18,445 nt of DNA from contig JADGDW010000093.1 of assembly GCA_016744725.1 (NCBI GenBank), positions 1 through 18,445 of the forward strand. The letters run 5' to 3'. Below are positions 1 through 5,659 of this stretch, piece by piece; positions within the stretch are counted from its first letter, which is position 1, and the number at the start of each line of letters is the position of its first letter. The translations under genes were made by a program, and so were the position numbers. The notes below the pieces were generated by a model. That model saw only the letters and a list, made by a program, of their open reading frames with translations. It made no database searches and was not told the DNA's origin. The stretch is from Candidatus Albibeggiatoa sp. nov. BB20 (GTDB lineage Bacteria; Pseudomonadota; Gammaproteobacteria; Beggiatoales; Beggiatoaceae).

Positions 1-54
1 TGTATTCCATCTCTCATATTATAAGCCATTCTTGAGTTTAGGGAGATAAATCTG

Positions 55-77
55 TTCGCCTGAAAGGCGAAGGTTTT
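55..77 (+). terminator. Small perfect hairpin, possible terminator
   Basis: TTCGCCT (55-61) and AGGCGAA (65-71) form a perfect 7-bp stem with a GAA loop, followed by GGTTTT. It could end a plus-strand transcript entering from outside the window. The U-tract is short and interrupted by GG, so this is weak. Nothing else, including no gene, is seen in bases 1-95. Confidence 0.25.
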
Positions 78-95
78 AACCTTATACATGGAAAT

Positions 96-133
96 AAAAA
101 AAGACAAGCCCCAAACCTGAGATTTGCCTTTTT
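96..133 (-). terminator. Rho-independent terminator behind vapC1
   Basis: Read on the minus strand, AAAGGCAAATCTC pairs with GGGGCTTGTCTTT across a short loop (G-U pairs and one A-C mismatch) and runs into a tract of seven T. It lies 23 bp past the stop codon of the PIN-domain toxin gene. The A-tract on the other flank means it may also work on the plus strand. Nearly the same sequence stands behind acnB at 6402-6440. Confidence 0.7.
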
Positions 134-155
134 CAACTGTACAGCATCAGCAATA

Positions 156-566
156 TTATTCAATAAACCAATTCTCAATTTGAGTATCTGAAAAATATTT
201 AAAATCTGCCGTATTTCTAGTCACTAAAACCAAATTATTCACTTTTGCAATAGCGGCAATCTGTCCATCAATAATGGCAGGTGTTTTACCAGTCACTTTT
301 AGTCTTGCTCTTTCTATGGCATACCACTCAGCAGCTTCTAAATCATACGAATATAAAGGTAAAGGATGAATTGTTTTGTATAAATAATGCGTTAACCTTT
401 CTCGTCTTTTAGATTGTGGCAGACAATGCAAACCAAATAACAACTCATGCCAGACAAAAATACAAATGCAAAGTTTATCTTTATGTAGGTGTAATTTACG
501 CAATACTGAGAGAGATGGATTAGGTTTTGTTGATTCTGAAATGATATTAGTATCAAGCAAATACAT
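156..566 (-). CDS. vapC: PIN-domain ribonuclease toxin (VapC family)
   Basis: 136 aa. VapC toxins are Mg-dependent endoribonucleases that cleave tRNA or rRNA and are held inactive by a partner antitoxin. The N-terminal LLDTNIIS motif supplies acidic residue D5; E41 (WHELL), D100 (PAIIDGQIAA) and D121 (RNTADF) fit the remaining PIN active-site positions, so the site looks complete. Length is typical of the family. The ATG overlaps the stop codon of the upstream antitoxin gene by one base (TAATG), so the two are translationally coupled. A good terminator follows at 96-133. The toxin's RNA target cannot be read from the sequence. Confidence 0.9.
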   Translation of the reverse strand: MYLLDTNIISESTKPNPSLSVLRKLHLHKDKLCICIFVWHELLFGLHCLPQSKRRERLTHYLYKTIHPLPLYSYDLEAAEWYAIERARLKVTGKTPAIIDGQIAAIAKVNNLVLVTRNTADFKYFSDTQIENWFIE

Positions 567-916
567 TAAAATATTACCTCATCACGCCCTGTATCTCTGT
601 CTCTTAAATTTTCAAAAATATCTTTTTCAAATAAGCTTAAATCAGTTTCTTCTCGAAATTGTTGTAAAGATTCCCAAAAATCAAAGTCTGGATGGCATTC
701 TTGAACATTTCTTTGTTCTCGTATGACTTGTAATTCTTCCGTGGTCATTGCCTTTCTTTGGTTTTGACGTGTGAGTATTTCATTAACAGGATTGTTAGGT
801 TGAGTTTGTTTTAAGGGTAAAATTTGTATATCGATAACGCCATTACTGAGTTGAGCAATTTTGATATGGTCGAAAGGTGTGGTTTTTATGAGATTGATAA
901 TTTCTTGCTGATTCAT
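566..916 (-). CDS. Antitoxin of the first PIN-toxin module
   Basis: 116 aa, directly upstream of and overlapping vapC by one base. The body is charged and without a clear fold that I recognise. The C-terminus (LRDRDTGRDEVIF, last residues) resembles the 'LRDRxxGREV' tails of antitoxins paired with PIN toxins, which usually insert into the toxin active site. The assignment rests on this tail and on gene order; no certain DNA-binding motif can be seen. The ATG start at 916 follows AAGAG at a usual distance. A minus-strand -10 box and inverted repeats lie just upstream, fitting autoregulation. Confidence 0.7.
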   Translation of the reverse strand: MNQQEIINLIKTTPFDHIKIAQLSNGVIDIQILPLKQTQPNNPVNEILTRQNQRKAMTTEELQVIREQRNVQECHPDFDFWESLQQFREETDLSLFEKDIFENLRDRDTGRDEVIF

Positions 917-917
917 G

Positions 918-956
918 ATTAGCTCTTTTTTAGACTATATTTCTAAGCTAATTATA
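918..956 (-). promoter_or_regulatory. Candidate promoter -10 box and operator for first TA pair
   Basis: On the minus strand a perfect TATAAT (951-956) lies about 35 bp before the antitoxin ATG; no convincing -35 box is seen at 15-18 bp. Between the box and the start codon are nested inverted repeats: ATTAGCT (918-924) with AGCTAAT (946-952), and inside them TTAGA (930-934) with TCTAA (942-946). This is where a TA autorepressor would be expected to bind. The operator role is inference. Confidence 0.4.
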
Positions 957-960
957 GCAA

Positions 961-1043
961 ATGCAGGACAAGTTAAAGTTTTGCTTGCACACTTGGAGCA
1001 GAGCTTCTTGGACATACACTACTAAACTGAGTTTGGTAGCGAG
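961..1043 (+). repeat. TA-island repeat, copy A (left-truncated)
   Basis: This copy lacks about 30 bp of the left end found in copies B, C and D and is the most diverged in its first third. The right half, from GCTTGCACA to TAGCGAG, is nearly identical to the others, including the hairpin CTACTAAAC-TGA-GTTTGGTAG. Its last base touches the stop codon of the minus-strand PIN gene at 1044 with no gap. Confidence 0.85.
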
Positions 1044-1460
1044 TTAAATTAATGGATTTTGGATAACTAATTGTTTTTCTATTAGCTGCCCATGTTGCAA
1101 ATCTTCTGTAAATAGTGTTTCACAATTTTCCAATAATGCTGCACTGATAATTAGACTGTCCCAGTAAGAGAAATGGTATTGTTGTTTAATTTGCCAAGCT
1201 TTTTGGACTGTTTCTAGTGTAAGCGGGGATACTTTTGTTACTTGTGCTATTTCATTTACAGCAGCAATGATTGCGTTATCTGTTACTTTGTGTCTGAGTA
1301 ATACGTTTGAAAATTCATTTAGCACTTGTGTACTAATGATAACCTGATTAGTTTGATTGTTAAAAAATGAAACTGCCTTTTGATATTTGAGTTTTTCTTT
1401 TGCGTTAAAAAGTTTGGCATAAACGAAAATATTGGTATCAACAAATACTTTAGCGTTCAT
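1044..1460 (-). CDS. vapC: Second PIN-domain toxin (VapC family)
   Basis: 138 aa PIN-domain protein, predicted ribonuclease toxin. The four expected acidic positions are visible: D8 in VFVDTNIFVYA, E49 in VLNEFSNVLL, D101 in SYWDSLIISAA and D120 in LFTEDLQHG. The C-terminal FTEDLQHG motif is typical of a common VapC subgroup. The ATG lies inside the end of the antitoxin gene (11-bp overlap), the usual coupled TA arrangement. Its 3' end abuts repeat copy A directly. It is only distantly similar to the first PIN protein (different motif contexts), so the two modules are not a recent duplication. Confidence 0.9.
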   Translation of the reverse strand: MNAKVFVDTNIFVYAKLFNAKEKLKYQKAVSFFNNQTNQVIISTQVLNEFSNVLLRHKVTDNAIIAAVNEIAQVTKVSPLTLETVQKAWQIKQQYHFSYWDSLIISAALLENCETLFTEDLQHGQLIEKQLVIQNPLI

Positions 1461-1638
1461 GTAATTCTTCTCTTGTCCAATTTTGTGCTTGTTGTACTTC
1501 TATTGGTGTTGATAAAAATTGTTCAAATTGGTTATTTTTAGGTTGTGTTTTTGTGTATTTTTGTAATAGAAATTCATAGAAGTCGAGTAATTCAGTTTGG
1601 GCTTGTAATGGCAATTTGCTTAGTTCTATATTCTGCAT
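1450..1638 (-). CDS. Antitoxin of the second PIN module (DUF2281-like)
   Basis: 62 aa from the ATG at 1638. A 26-codon upstream extension would need a TTG start at 1716 and would run into the repeat and the promoter, so the internal ATG is preferred. The sequence MQNIELSKLPLQAQTELLDFY, followed by a charged tail ending in TREELHER, resembles the small DUF2281-type antitoxins commonly paired with PIN toxins. It overlaps vapC by 11 bp. The toxin-binding role comes from gene order and family resemblance, and no DNA-binding domain is evident. Confidence 0.7.
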   Translation of the reverse strand: MQNIELSKLPLQAQTELLDFYEFLLQKYTKTQPKNNQFEQFLSTPIEVQQAQNWTREELHER

Positions 1639-1669
1639 ATTGTTACTCTGGATAGCTGAGAATAAGCTA

Positions 1670-1698
1670 ACTATAGCATTGTTTTTGTTAGTTGTCTG
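1670..1698 (-). promoter_or_regulatory. Candidate promoter of the second PIN module
   Basis: On the minus strand CAGACA (1693-1698) and TATAGT (1670-1675) are separated by 17 bp and lie about 32 bp before the antitoxin ATG at 1638. The match is four of six for the -35 and five of six for the -10. Its position supports the shorter antitoxin start. Confidence 0.4.
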
Positions 1699-1713
1699 AA
1701 TCAAGATTATTGA

Positions 1714-1826
1714 CAAGATTGGTTGAAGTGGGAGTTATTTCATGTAGGCAAAAGGTTGAAGCTCCGCTTGCACATTTGAAGCAGAGCTTCTTGGACAGAC
1801 ACTACTAAACTGAGTTTGGTAGCGAG
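1714..1826 (+). repeat. TA-island repeat, copy B (full length)
   Basis: Full copy of about 113 bp between two divergent TA modules. The left end is CAAGATTGGTTGAAGTGG and the right end TTTGGTAGCGAG. It contains two possible hairpins: GCTCCGCTT with AAGCAGAGC (one mismatch), and CTACTAAAC with GTTTGGTAG (one G-T pair, TGA loop). No open frame of note is inside. Confidence 0.9.
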
Positions 1827-1925
1827 CGATATGTTTTTACTGTTAGAGTAATGAAATAGGTGCTTGAAATTTAAGCTTTAATAGAACATGATGAAAGGAT
1901 AAATGATACTAAAGGTTTGAATATT

Positions 1926-2171
1926 GTGAATATTAACATCCAATTAGATGAACAGCATGTAGAGAAAATTCATTATCTTGAACAGCAGTTGAATATGCAG
2001 CTTGAGTCCTTAATTCAAAAAGGGATTGATGTGTTGTATGAACAGCAACAACATAAATCATCTAAGGCTTTTCAGATATTACAGGAAACAGGTTTTATTG
2101 GTTGTATGGAAGGTGATGGCAATTTGTCAGAAAATTATAAGAATGAGATTTATTTGGATGATAAATTGTGA
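1926..2171 (+). CDS. Ribbon-helix-helix-like antitoxin, partner of a broken toxin
   Basis: 81 aa from GTG at 1926, preferred over TTG at 1917 because AAAGG (1911-1915) lies ten bases before the GTG but only one before the TTG. The N-terminal strand-helix-helix pattern (NINIQLDEQHVEKIHYLEQQ, then a second helix ending in EQQQ) resembles ribbon-helix-helix antitoxins that bind DNA as dimers. The C-terminal part would bind the toxin. The stop codon overlaps the GTG start of a PIN-domain gene (GTGA), but that gene is broken, so this antitoxin is probably an orphan. It could persist as a decoy against related toxins; that is speculation. Confidence 0.7.
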   Translation: MNINIQLDEQHVEKIHYLEQQLNMQLESLIQKGIDVLYEQQQHKSSKAFQILQETGFIGCMEGDGNLSENYKNEIYLDDKL

Positions 2172-2386
2172 TTATTGTTGATAGTGGGTTTTGGATTGCG
2201 TTGGGTGATAATCGAGATAAGCATCATAATAAGAGCTGTGAAGGTGTTAAAAACGCTGGATGATGATTTGATTACGACTGTGCCAGTGATGACGGAAGTT
2301 TGTCATATTTTGTTAAAGCGGCGTGGTGTGGATGCTCAGTTAAAGTTTTGAGCCATTTACAAATTTATTTTTGCAAGATTGATTGA
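2168..2386 (+). pseudogene. Broken PIN-domain toxin gene (VapC remnant)
   Basis: From GTG at 2168 the frame reads IIVDSGFWIALGDNRDKHH, a standard PIN-domain start with the first catalytic Asp. The frame stops at 2262-2264, but removing one G at 2243/2244 restores it into VLKTLDDDLITTVPVMTEV and HILLKRRGVDAQLKF, covering the second acidic motif (TEV). A second stop at 2349-2351 is relieved by adding one T in the TTTT run, giving LSHLQIYFCKID and a stop at 2384-2386. The C-terminal half, with the last acidic residues, is missing. The final codons are the repeat left end. Two indels plus truncation make function very unlikely. Confidence 0.8.
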
Positions 2387-2390
2387 AGTG
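2374..2390 (+). repeat. Fragment of the TA-island repeat (left end only)
   Basis: CAAGATTGATTGAAGTG matches the left 17 bases of the repeat and then departs from it. It lies where the PIN remnant stops, which suggests that a repeat-linked insertion or deletion cut the toxin gene. Bases 2391-2429 hold nothing else that I recognise. Confidence 0.6.
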
Positions 2391-2429
2391 CATCATCGGT
2401 GGGCTTAAGTGTTTTCTGTTAACAACAAA

Positions 2430-2458
2430 TTGATTTTACCATAACTAATATCTACAAT
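2430..2458 (+). promoter_or_regulatory. Candidate brnTA promoter
   Basis: TTGATT (2430-2435) and TACAAT (2453-2458) are 17 bp apart, four of six and five of six matches to the sigma-70 consensus. A start about seven bases past the -10 would fall on the brnT ATG at 2465, giving a leaderless or nearly leaderless message. No Shine-Dalgarno sequence is present before the ATG, which agrees. Confidence 0.45.
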
Positions 2459-2464
2459 TTGTCT

Positions 2465-2755
2465 ATGAAAGAGCTAAAATTTGAGTGGGATGAGCAGAAA
2501 AATAAGATAAACAAGAAAAAACATGGTATCTCTTTTGAAGAAGCCCAGACTGTTTTTTATGATGAGTATGCCATTCAGTTTTATGATCCTGACCATTCTG
2601 AGTATGAAGAACGTTATATTTTGTTAGGTACAAGTCTTAAACCAGATACGCTTATTGTTTGTCATTGTTATAGGCAAGCAGAAACCGTTGTTAGAGTAAT
2701 TTCTGCTAGAAAAGCGGATAAAGATGAAGCACAAGCTTATTGGAGTAATCGATAA
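2465..2755 (+). CDS. brnT: BrnT family ribonuclease toxin
   Basis: 96 aa from ATG 2465; the TTG two codons earlier is unlikely. BrnT toxins have a RelE-like fold, cleave RNA and inhibit translation. Family marks visible are FEWDEQKNKINKKKHGISF near the N-terminus, FEEAQTVFYD, the HSEYEERYILLG segment, and the C-terminal VRVISARKADKDEAQAYW with the conserved RxISAR pattern. Length fits the family. In brnTA operons the toxin gene comes first, as here, and brnA starts within the brnT stop codon (TAATG). Expression is normally repressed by the BrnA dimer or BrnTA complex. Confidence 0.93.
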   Translation: MKELKFEWDEQKNKINKKKHGISFEEAQTVFYDEYAIQFYDPDHSEYEERYILLGTSLKPDTLIVCHCYRQAETVVRVISARKADKDEAQAYWSNR

Positions 2756-2976
2756 TGAGAGAGCATTATGATTTTTCAAAAATGAAAGGACAAAAAAATC
2801 CTTATCTAAAGTATTTAAAACAGCCTGTTACTATTGAGCTTGACTGTGATTCAATTGAATATTTCCAGTCATTAGCGGATGAAAATAATATTCCATATCA
2901 AGCTTTGATTAATTTATATTTGCGAGATTGTGTCATTAATAAACGTCAATTATCTGAAATACAAGGGATTGATTGA
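2755..2976 (+). CDS. brnA: BrnA family antitoxin
   Basis: 73 aa. Small antitoxin following brnT with a one-base overlap. The conserved BrnA features are the FSKMKGQKNPY segment (residues 7-17), the VTIELDCDSIEYFQSLA strand-helix, and IPYQALINLYLRDC, together a ribbon-helix-helix DNA-binding domain. It should neutralise BrnT and repress the operon. The final residues QGID and the TGA stop are contributed by the left end of repeat copy C, so the original C-terminus may have differed. The sequence is otherwise intact. Confidence 0.9.
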   Translation: MREHYDFSKMKGQKNPYLKYLKQPVTIELDCDSIEYFQSLADENNIPYQALINLYLRDCVINKRQLSEIQGID

Positions 2977-3076
2977 AGTGGGGATTATTTCATGCAGGCA
3001 AAAGGTTGAAGCTCTACTTGCACATTTGAAGCTGAGCATATTGGACAGACACTACTAAACTGAGTTTGGTAGCGAG
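2962..3076 (+). repeat. TA-island repeat, copy C (full length)
   Basis: About 115 bp between the convergent brnA and yafQ genes. The left end CAAGGGATTGATTGAAGTGG overlaps the last codons and stop of brnA. The right end TAGCGAG is seven bases from the yafQ stop codon. The inner GCTC...GAGC hairpin has more mismatches here than in copy B, whereas the right-hand CTACTAAAC/GTTTGGTAG hairpin is unchanged. Confidence 0.9.
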
Positions 3077-3083
3077 TTAAGGG

Positions 3084-3350
3084 CTAATCAAACAACTGGC
3101 TATGGCTACCCATTCTGACTAACTTTATTGTTTCGTCTTCAATTTGATAAATCAGCAATAAATCTCCACTGATATGGCATTCTCTGAAATTTTTCCAGTT
3201 TCCAATCAATTCATGATCTTTTGCTTCTGGCGGCAATGTTTTTTTATGTGACAGCAAGTAAAGATATTCTACAAATTTAGTGAAGTGTTTATCGCTCATT
3301 TTGAGCTTTTTGCTATCACGAATGAAGGCTTTTGTTTGCACTAATATCAT
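3084..3350 (-). CDS. yafQ: YafQ family mRNA interferase toxin
   Basis: 88 aa RelE/YafQ-type toxin that cuts mRNA on the ribosome. Catalytic residues known in E. coli YafQ (H50, H63, D67, H87) align with H46 (DHELIGNW), H59 (RECHISGD), D63 and H83 (GSHSQLF) at a constant offset of four, and the arginine of LVRMGSH is also kept. The active site therefore looks complete. Its ATG overlaps the antitoxin stop (ATGA). Repeat copy C follows seven bases past the stop codon, in place of a recognisable terminator. Confidence 0.93.
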   Translation of the reverse strand: MILVQTKAFIRDSKKLKMSDKHFTKFVEYLYLLSHKKTLPPEAKDHELIGNWKNFRECHISGDLLLIYQIEDETIKLVRMGSHSQLFD

Positions 3351-3601
3351 TGTGTCATTTGTGCTTTAAGTTGTTCAATACTGACCGTTTCTAAATTTTG
3401 ATTGGTTTCAGCATCTTTGATAGCAGCAAGCGTTTCTTCATTTGGTAAAACTAAGTCAAATGGAATACCGCGTTTTAGTTTGATTTGTTCAAAAAACATG
3501 GTGACGGCTTGGGTTGTTGTAATGCCCAGTTGTGAGAGTATCTGTTCTACATCTTGTTTTAGCTCAGGTTTGACACGAGCATTAATAATAGCTGTTTTCA
3601 T
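3347..3601 (-). CDS. dinJ: DinJ/RelB family antitoxin
   Basis: 84 aa. The N-terminal half (INARVKPELKQDVEQILSQL, then GITTTQAVTMFFEQI) is a ribbon-helix-helix DNA-binding domain of the RelB/DinJ type, and the LKRGIPFDLVLPNEETLAA segment is a family signature. The C-terminal helix should wrap the YafQ toxin. The stop overlaps the toxin ATG by four bases. The ATG is preceded by GAGATACAAAA. A palindrome and a promoter upstream fit negative autoregulation by the DinJ-YafQ complex, as known for the family. Confidence 0.93.
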   Translation of the reverse strand: MKTAIINARVKPELKQDVEQILSQLGITTTQAVTMFFEQIKLKRGIPFDLVLPNEETLAAIKDAETNQNLETVSIEQLKAQMTQ

Positions 3602-3604
3602 TTT

Positions 3605-3634
3605 TGTATCTCAATGTATTTCATTTGATATACA
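3605..3634 (-). promoter_or_regulatory. Candidate DinJ operator palindrome
   Basis: TGTATCTCA (3605-3613) and TGATATACA (3626-3634) form an inverted repeat with one mismatch and a 12-bp spacer, directly before the dinJ ATG. It spans the predicted transcription start and overlaps the ribosome binding site, a good place for an autorepressor. Binding is inference. Confidence 0.45.
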
Positions 3635-3662
3635 TTTTAGATGTGATTTACTGAAAACTCAA
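3634..3662 (-). promoter_or_regulatory. Candidate dinJ-yafQ promoter
   Basis: On the minus strand TTGAGT (3657-3662) and TAAAAT (3634-3639) are 17 bp apart (four of six and five of six consensus bases). The predicted start near 3627 lies inside the palindrome, about 25 bases before the ATG. Confidence 0.5.
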
Positions 3663-3682
3663 TGACTGTATTTGAAATTATT

Positions 3683-3796
3683 AAGGAATTGATTGAAGTG
3701 GAGATTATTTCATGCAGGCAAAAGGTTGAAGCCCCGCTTGCGCACTTGAAGTTGAGCTTCTTGGACAGACACTACTAAACTGAGTTTGGTAGCGAG
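3683..3796 (+). repeat. TA-island repeat, copy D (full length)
   Basis: About 114 bp between the dinJ promoter and the end of the DUF4407 gene. The left end is AAGGAATTGATTGAAGTGG; the right end GGTAGCGAG is three bases from the stop codon of the downstream minus-strand gene. Both internal inverted repeats are present. The element has the same orientation as copies A, B and C. Confidence 0.9.
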
Positions 3797-3799
3797 CTA

Positions 3800-5647
3800 T
3801 TATTCTTCTGAAGTATTTGTAAATTGTCTATCATCAAAAAAAGAGGAGACTTGTGCTTCATGATCTTCATAGAATTTTTCAACTAATTCATTAATTAAGT
3901 GTTTTTCCTTATCTGAAATGGTTTTTTGTAACTCTGCATCTTTTACTGATAAAGTTATTTTTTCTCTATTATTGATTACATTTATAAAGTTTTCTGTAGA
4001 TTTGCCACTTACATTTACAAAATCTGTTACCCTCGTAGCTTCTAAACTATGCTTAATTACATTATCTTGCTTATCATACTTAGCTTCCAATTTGTGAATT
4101 ACTGATTGAACTTCTCTTGTAGCTTTTGCCACAACAAGTTGTTCGTAATTAGTTGTTTCTATTGTATTTTTAACATTTCGATTTTGTTTGCCTCTGTCGA
4201 TATTATGTTTATCTTCTCTTGCATACTGTTCATAAATGATGTTTTCTTGGATTTCTTCGTGCTTATTAGTTTCCTTTAAAATAACTTCTTGGGTATGGAG
4301 TTTTAGAAGTTTGGCATAAATACTTCCTTGGTGAAAGGCAAGACTTTTTGCAATAATAGCTACCATGTCAATTAATACAAATAAGATAGTTAATATATAA
4401 TAAACACTACGAGCAAAATCCCCCCCCTCTTCTTTATTTTGAAATATGCTATCAAGAGCAAGGGTCTTTGCTAATATGTCTTGTTTAGGATTTTCTGACA
4501 ATGCTGCAATAGCTGTATCTCTTTGGTTATTTAATTCAGATATTGTCTTTTCTTTCTGAAGTAGTTTTTCTCCAATAACTTGTAATTGAGTTTGGTAAGA
4601 TTTAGACATAATTTCATACTGTCTTTCCCTTTCCTGTTCTGTTTTAGCTTCTAATTTTTTTTGCCGATTTCTTAGTCTAGCCTCTTCCTCTTGTTCTTTT
4701 TTTCTAGTAGCTTGTTGTGTTTTTTCATATTCTAACAGTCTAGTAGTTCTGATTTTATCTATTTGTATATTAATACTCTCAATATTCTTGTCCATATTTT
4801 GAATTTTTACTAAAACTACATTTATCTCATTTTCTATTTTTCGGGCTGCAACCCCGTATCCAGGTTTGCCAGACAGACCGTTACCATAAACCTCATTAGT
4901 AAACTCTTTTCTTAATTTTGACTGCTCTTTTTCAAACTTACTTCTTTTTGCTAACAAACTGTCTAAGTCGTTTTTTAGCTTTTTTTCAGCATTACTTAAA
5001 GTGTTATTTGGTTTCCCTTTTATTTTTAAATTGCTATTTGATTTTTTGCTTGTAGGATTTATCTTATTGTTATTGATTGACTTATCAGTCGAAGAGTCAT
5101 TATTAGTTAAAGAGCCATCAATTGACTGATATTTTTGGAGTTCTCTAGCTTGTTTATTAGACAGTTTAGCCCACTCATCATATAGAGTTTCTTTTTCTTG
5201 TTGATATAATTCACCCTCCTTTCTATAAGAAGCTCGTATCTCTTCAAGCTCAACTAATCTCCTACTTTCTATTTTTGCACTAATTTCATCTTTAAATATA
5301 TATAATACAACAGGATGTGAAATAGAAAGACCTAAAATAATTGCAATACAAAGCCTTATAATTAAGGATGATATACTAAGTCCATCATCCCAAGCTATAG
5401 GACGAGCAGTAGCAAGTAGCACAATATCAATTAGCAAGACAAAAAATGCCCAAATAATCGAGATTATGTAAATAGCAAATATATTATCTGTAAATATTGA
5501 GACAGTATATTGTCCTGCAATAAATGCCATTATTGCAGGAATAAAAACAGTAAGACCTACAGCAATATATTTACGTTGCTCTGGCTCTCCACATTTATTT
5601 AAAACTTCATGGCTAGTTCCAGAAAGCCAAAAAATAACATCTTTCAT
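3800..5647 (-). CDS. DUF4407-type membrane and coiled-coil protein
   Basis: 615 aa, function unknown. The start (FWLSGTSHEVLNKCGEPEQR) followed by three hydrophobic helices at about 28-47, 54-80 and 91-117 matches the DUF4407 pattern. A long charged coiled coil runs from about 120 to 400, interrupted by an Asn/Ser/Lys-rich linker (177-215) and a glycine-rich GNGLSGKPGYGVAAR patch (256-269). A fourth membrane helix (about 414-434) precedes a cytoplasmic helical tail. It is therefore an inner-membrane protein with a large coiled-coil loop between helices three and four. It lies 12 bp after the coiled-coil gene at 5660 and is surely co-transcribed with it. Very AT-rich. Domain call from memory. 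Confidence 0.8.
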   Translation of the reverse strand: MKDVIFWLSGTSHEVLNKCGEPEQRKYIAVGLTVFIPAIMAFIAGQYTVSIFTDNIFAIYIISIIWAFFVLLIDIVLLATARPIAWDDGLSISSLIIRLCIAIILGLSISHPVVLYIFKDEISAKIESRRLVELEEIRASYRKEGELYQQEKETLYDEWAKLSNKQARELQKYQSIDGSLTNNDSSTDKSINNNKINPTSKKSNSNLKIKGKPNNTLSNAEKKLKNDLDSLLAKRSKFEKEQSKLRKEFTNEVYGNGLSGKPGYGVAARKIENEINVVLVKIQNMDKNIESINIQIDKIRTTRLLEYEKTQQATRKKEQEEEARLRNRQKKLEAKTEQERERQYEIMSKSYQTQLQVIGEKLLQKEKTISELNNQRDTAIAALSENPKQDILAKTLALDSIFQNKEEGGDFARSVYYILTILFVLIDMVAIIAKSLAFHQGSIYAKLLKLHTQEVILKETNKHEEIQENIIYEQYAREDKHNIDRGKQNRNVKNTIETTNYEQLVVAKATREVQSVIHKLEAKYDKQDNVIKHSLEATRVTDFVNVSGKSTENFINVINNREKITLSVKDAELQKTISDKEKHLINELVEKFYEDHEAQVSSFFDDRQFTNTSEE

Positions 5648-5659
5648 GAATGAAAAAAC

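Noticed and set aside
466..726. Plus-strand 86-codon frame across the vapC/antitoxin junction
   Set aside because: It is antisense to an overlapping TA pair and shows no motif or start signal.
961..3796. Repeats as integron attC sites
   Set aside because: Their spacing and TA cargo suggest an integron array, but the ends lack consistent GTTRRRY and RYYYAAC core sites pairing with each other, and no integrase is visible. The bases after the right edge vary (GAGTTA, GAGCGA, GAGCTA).
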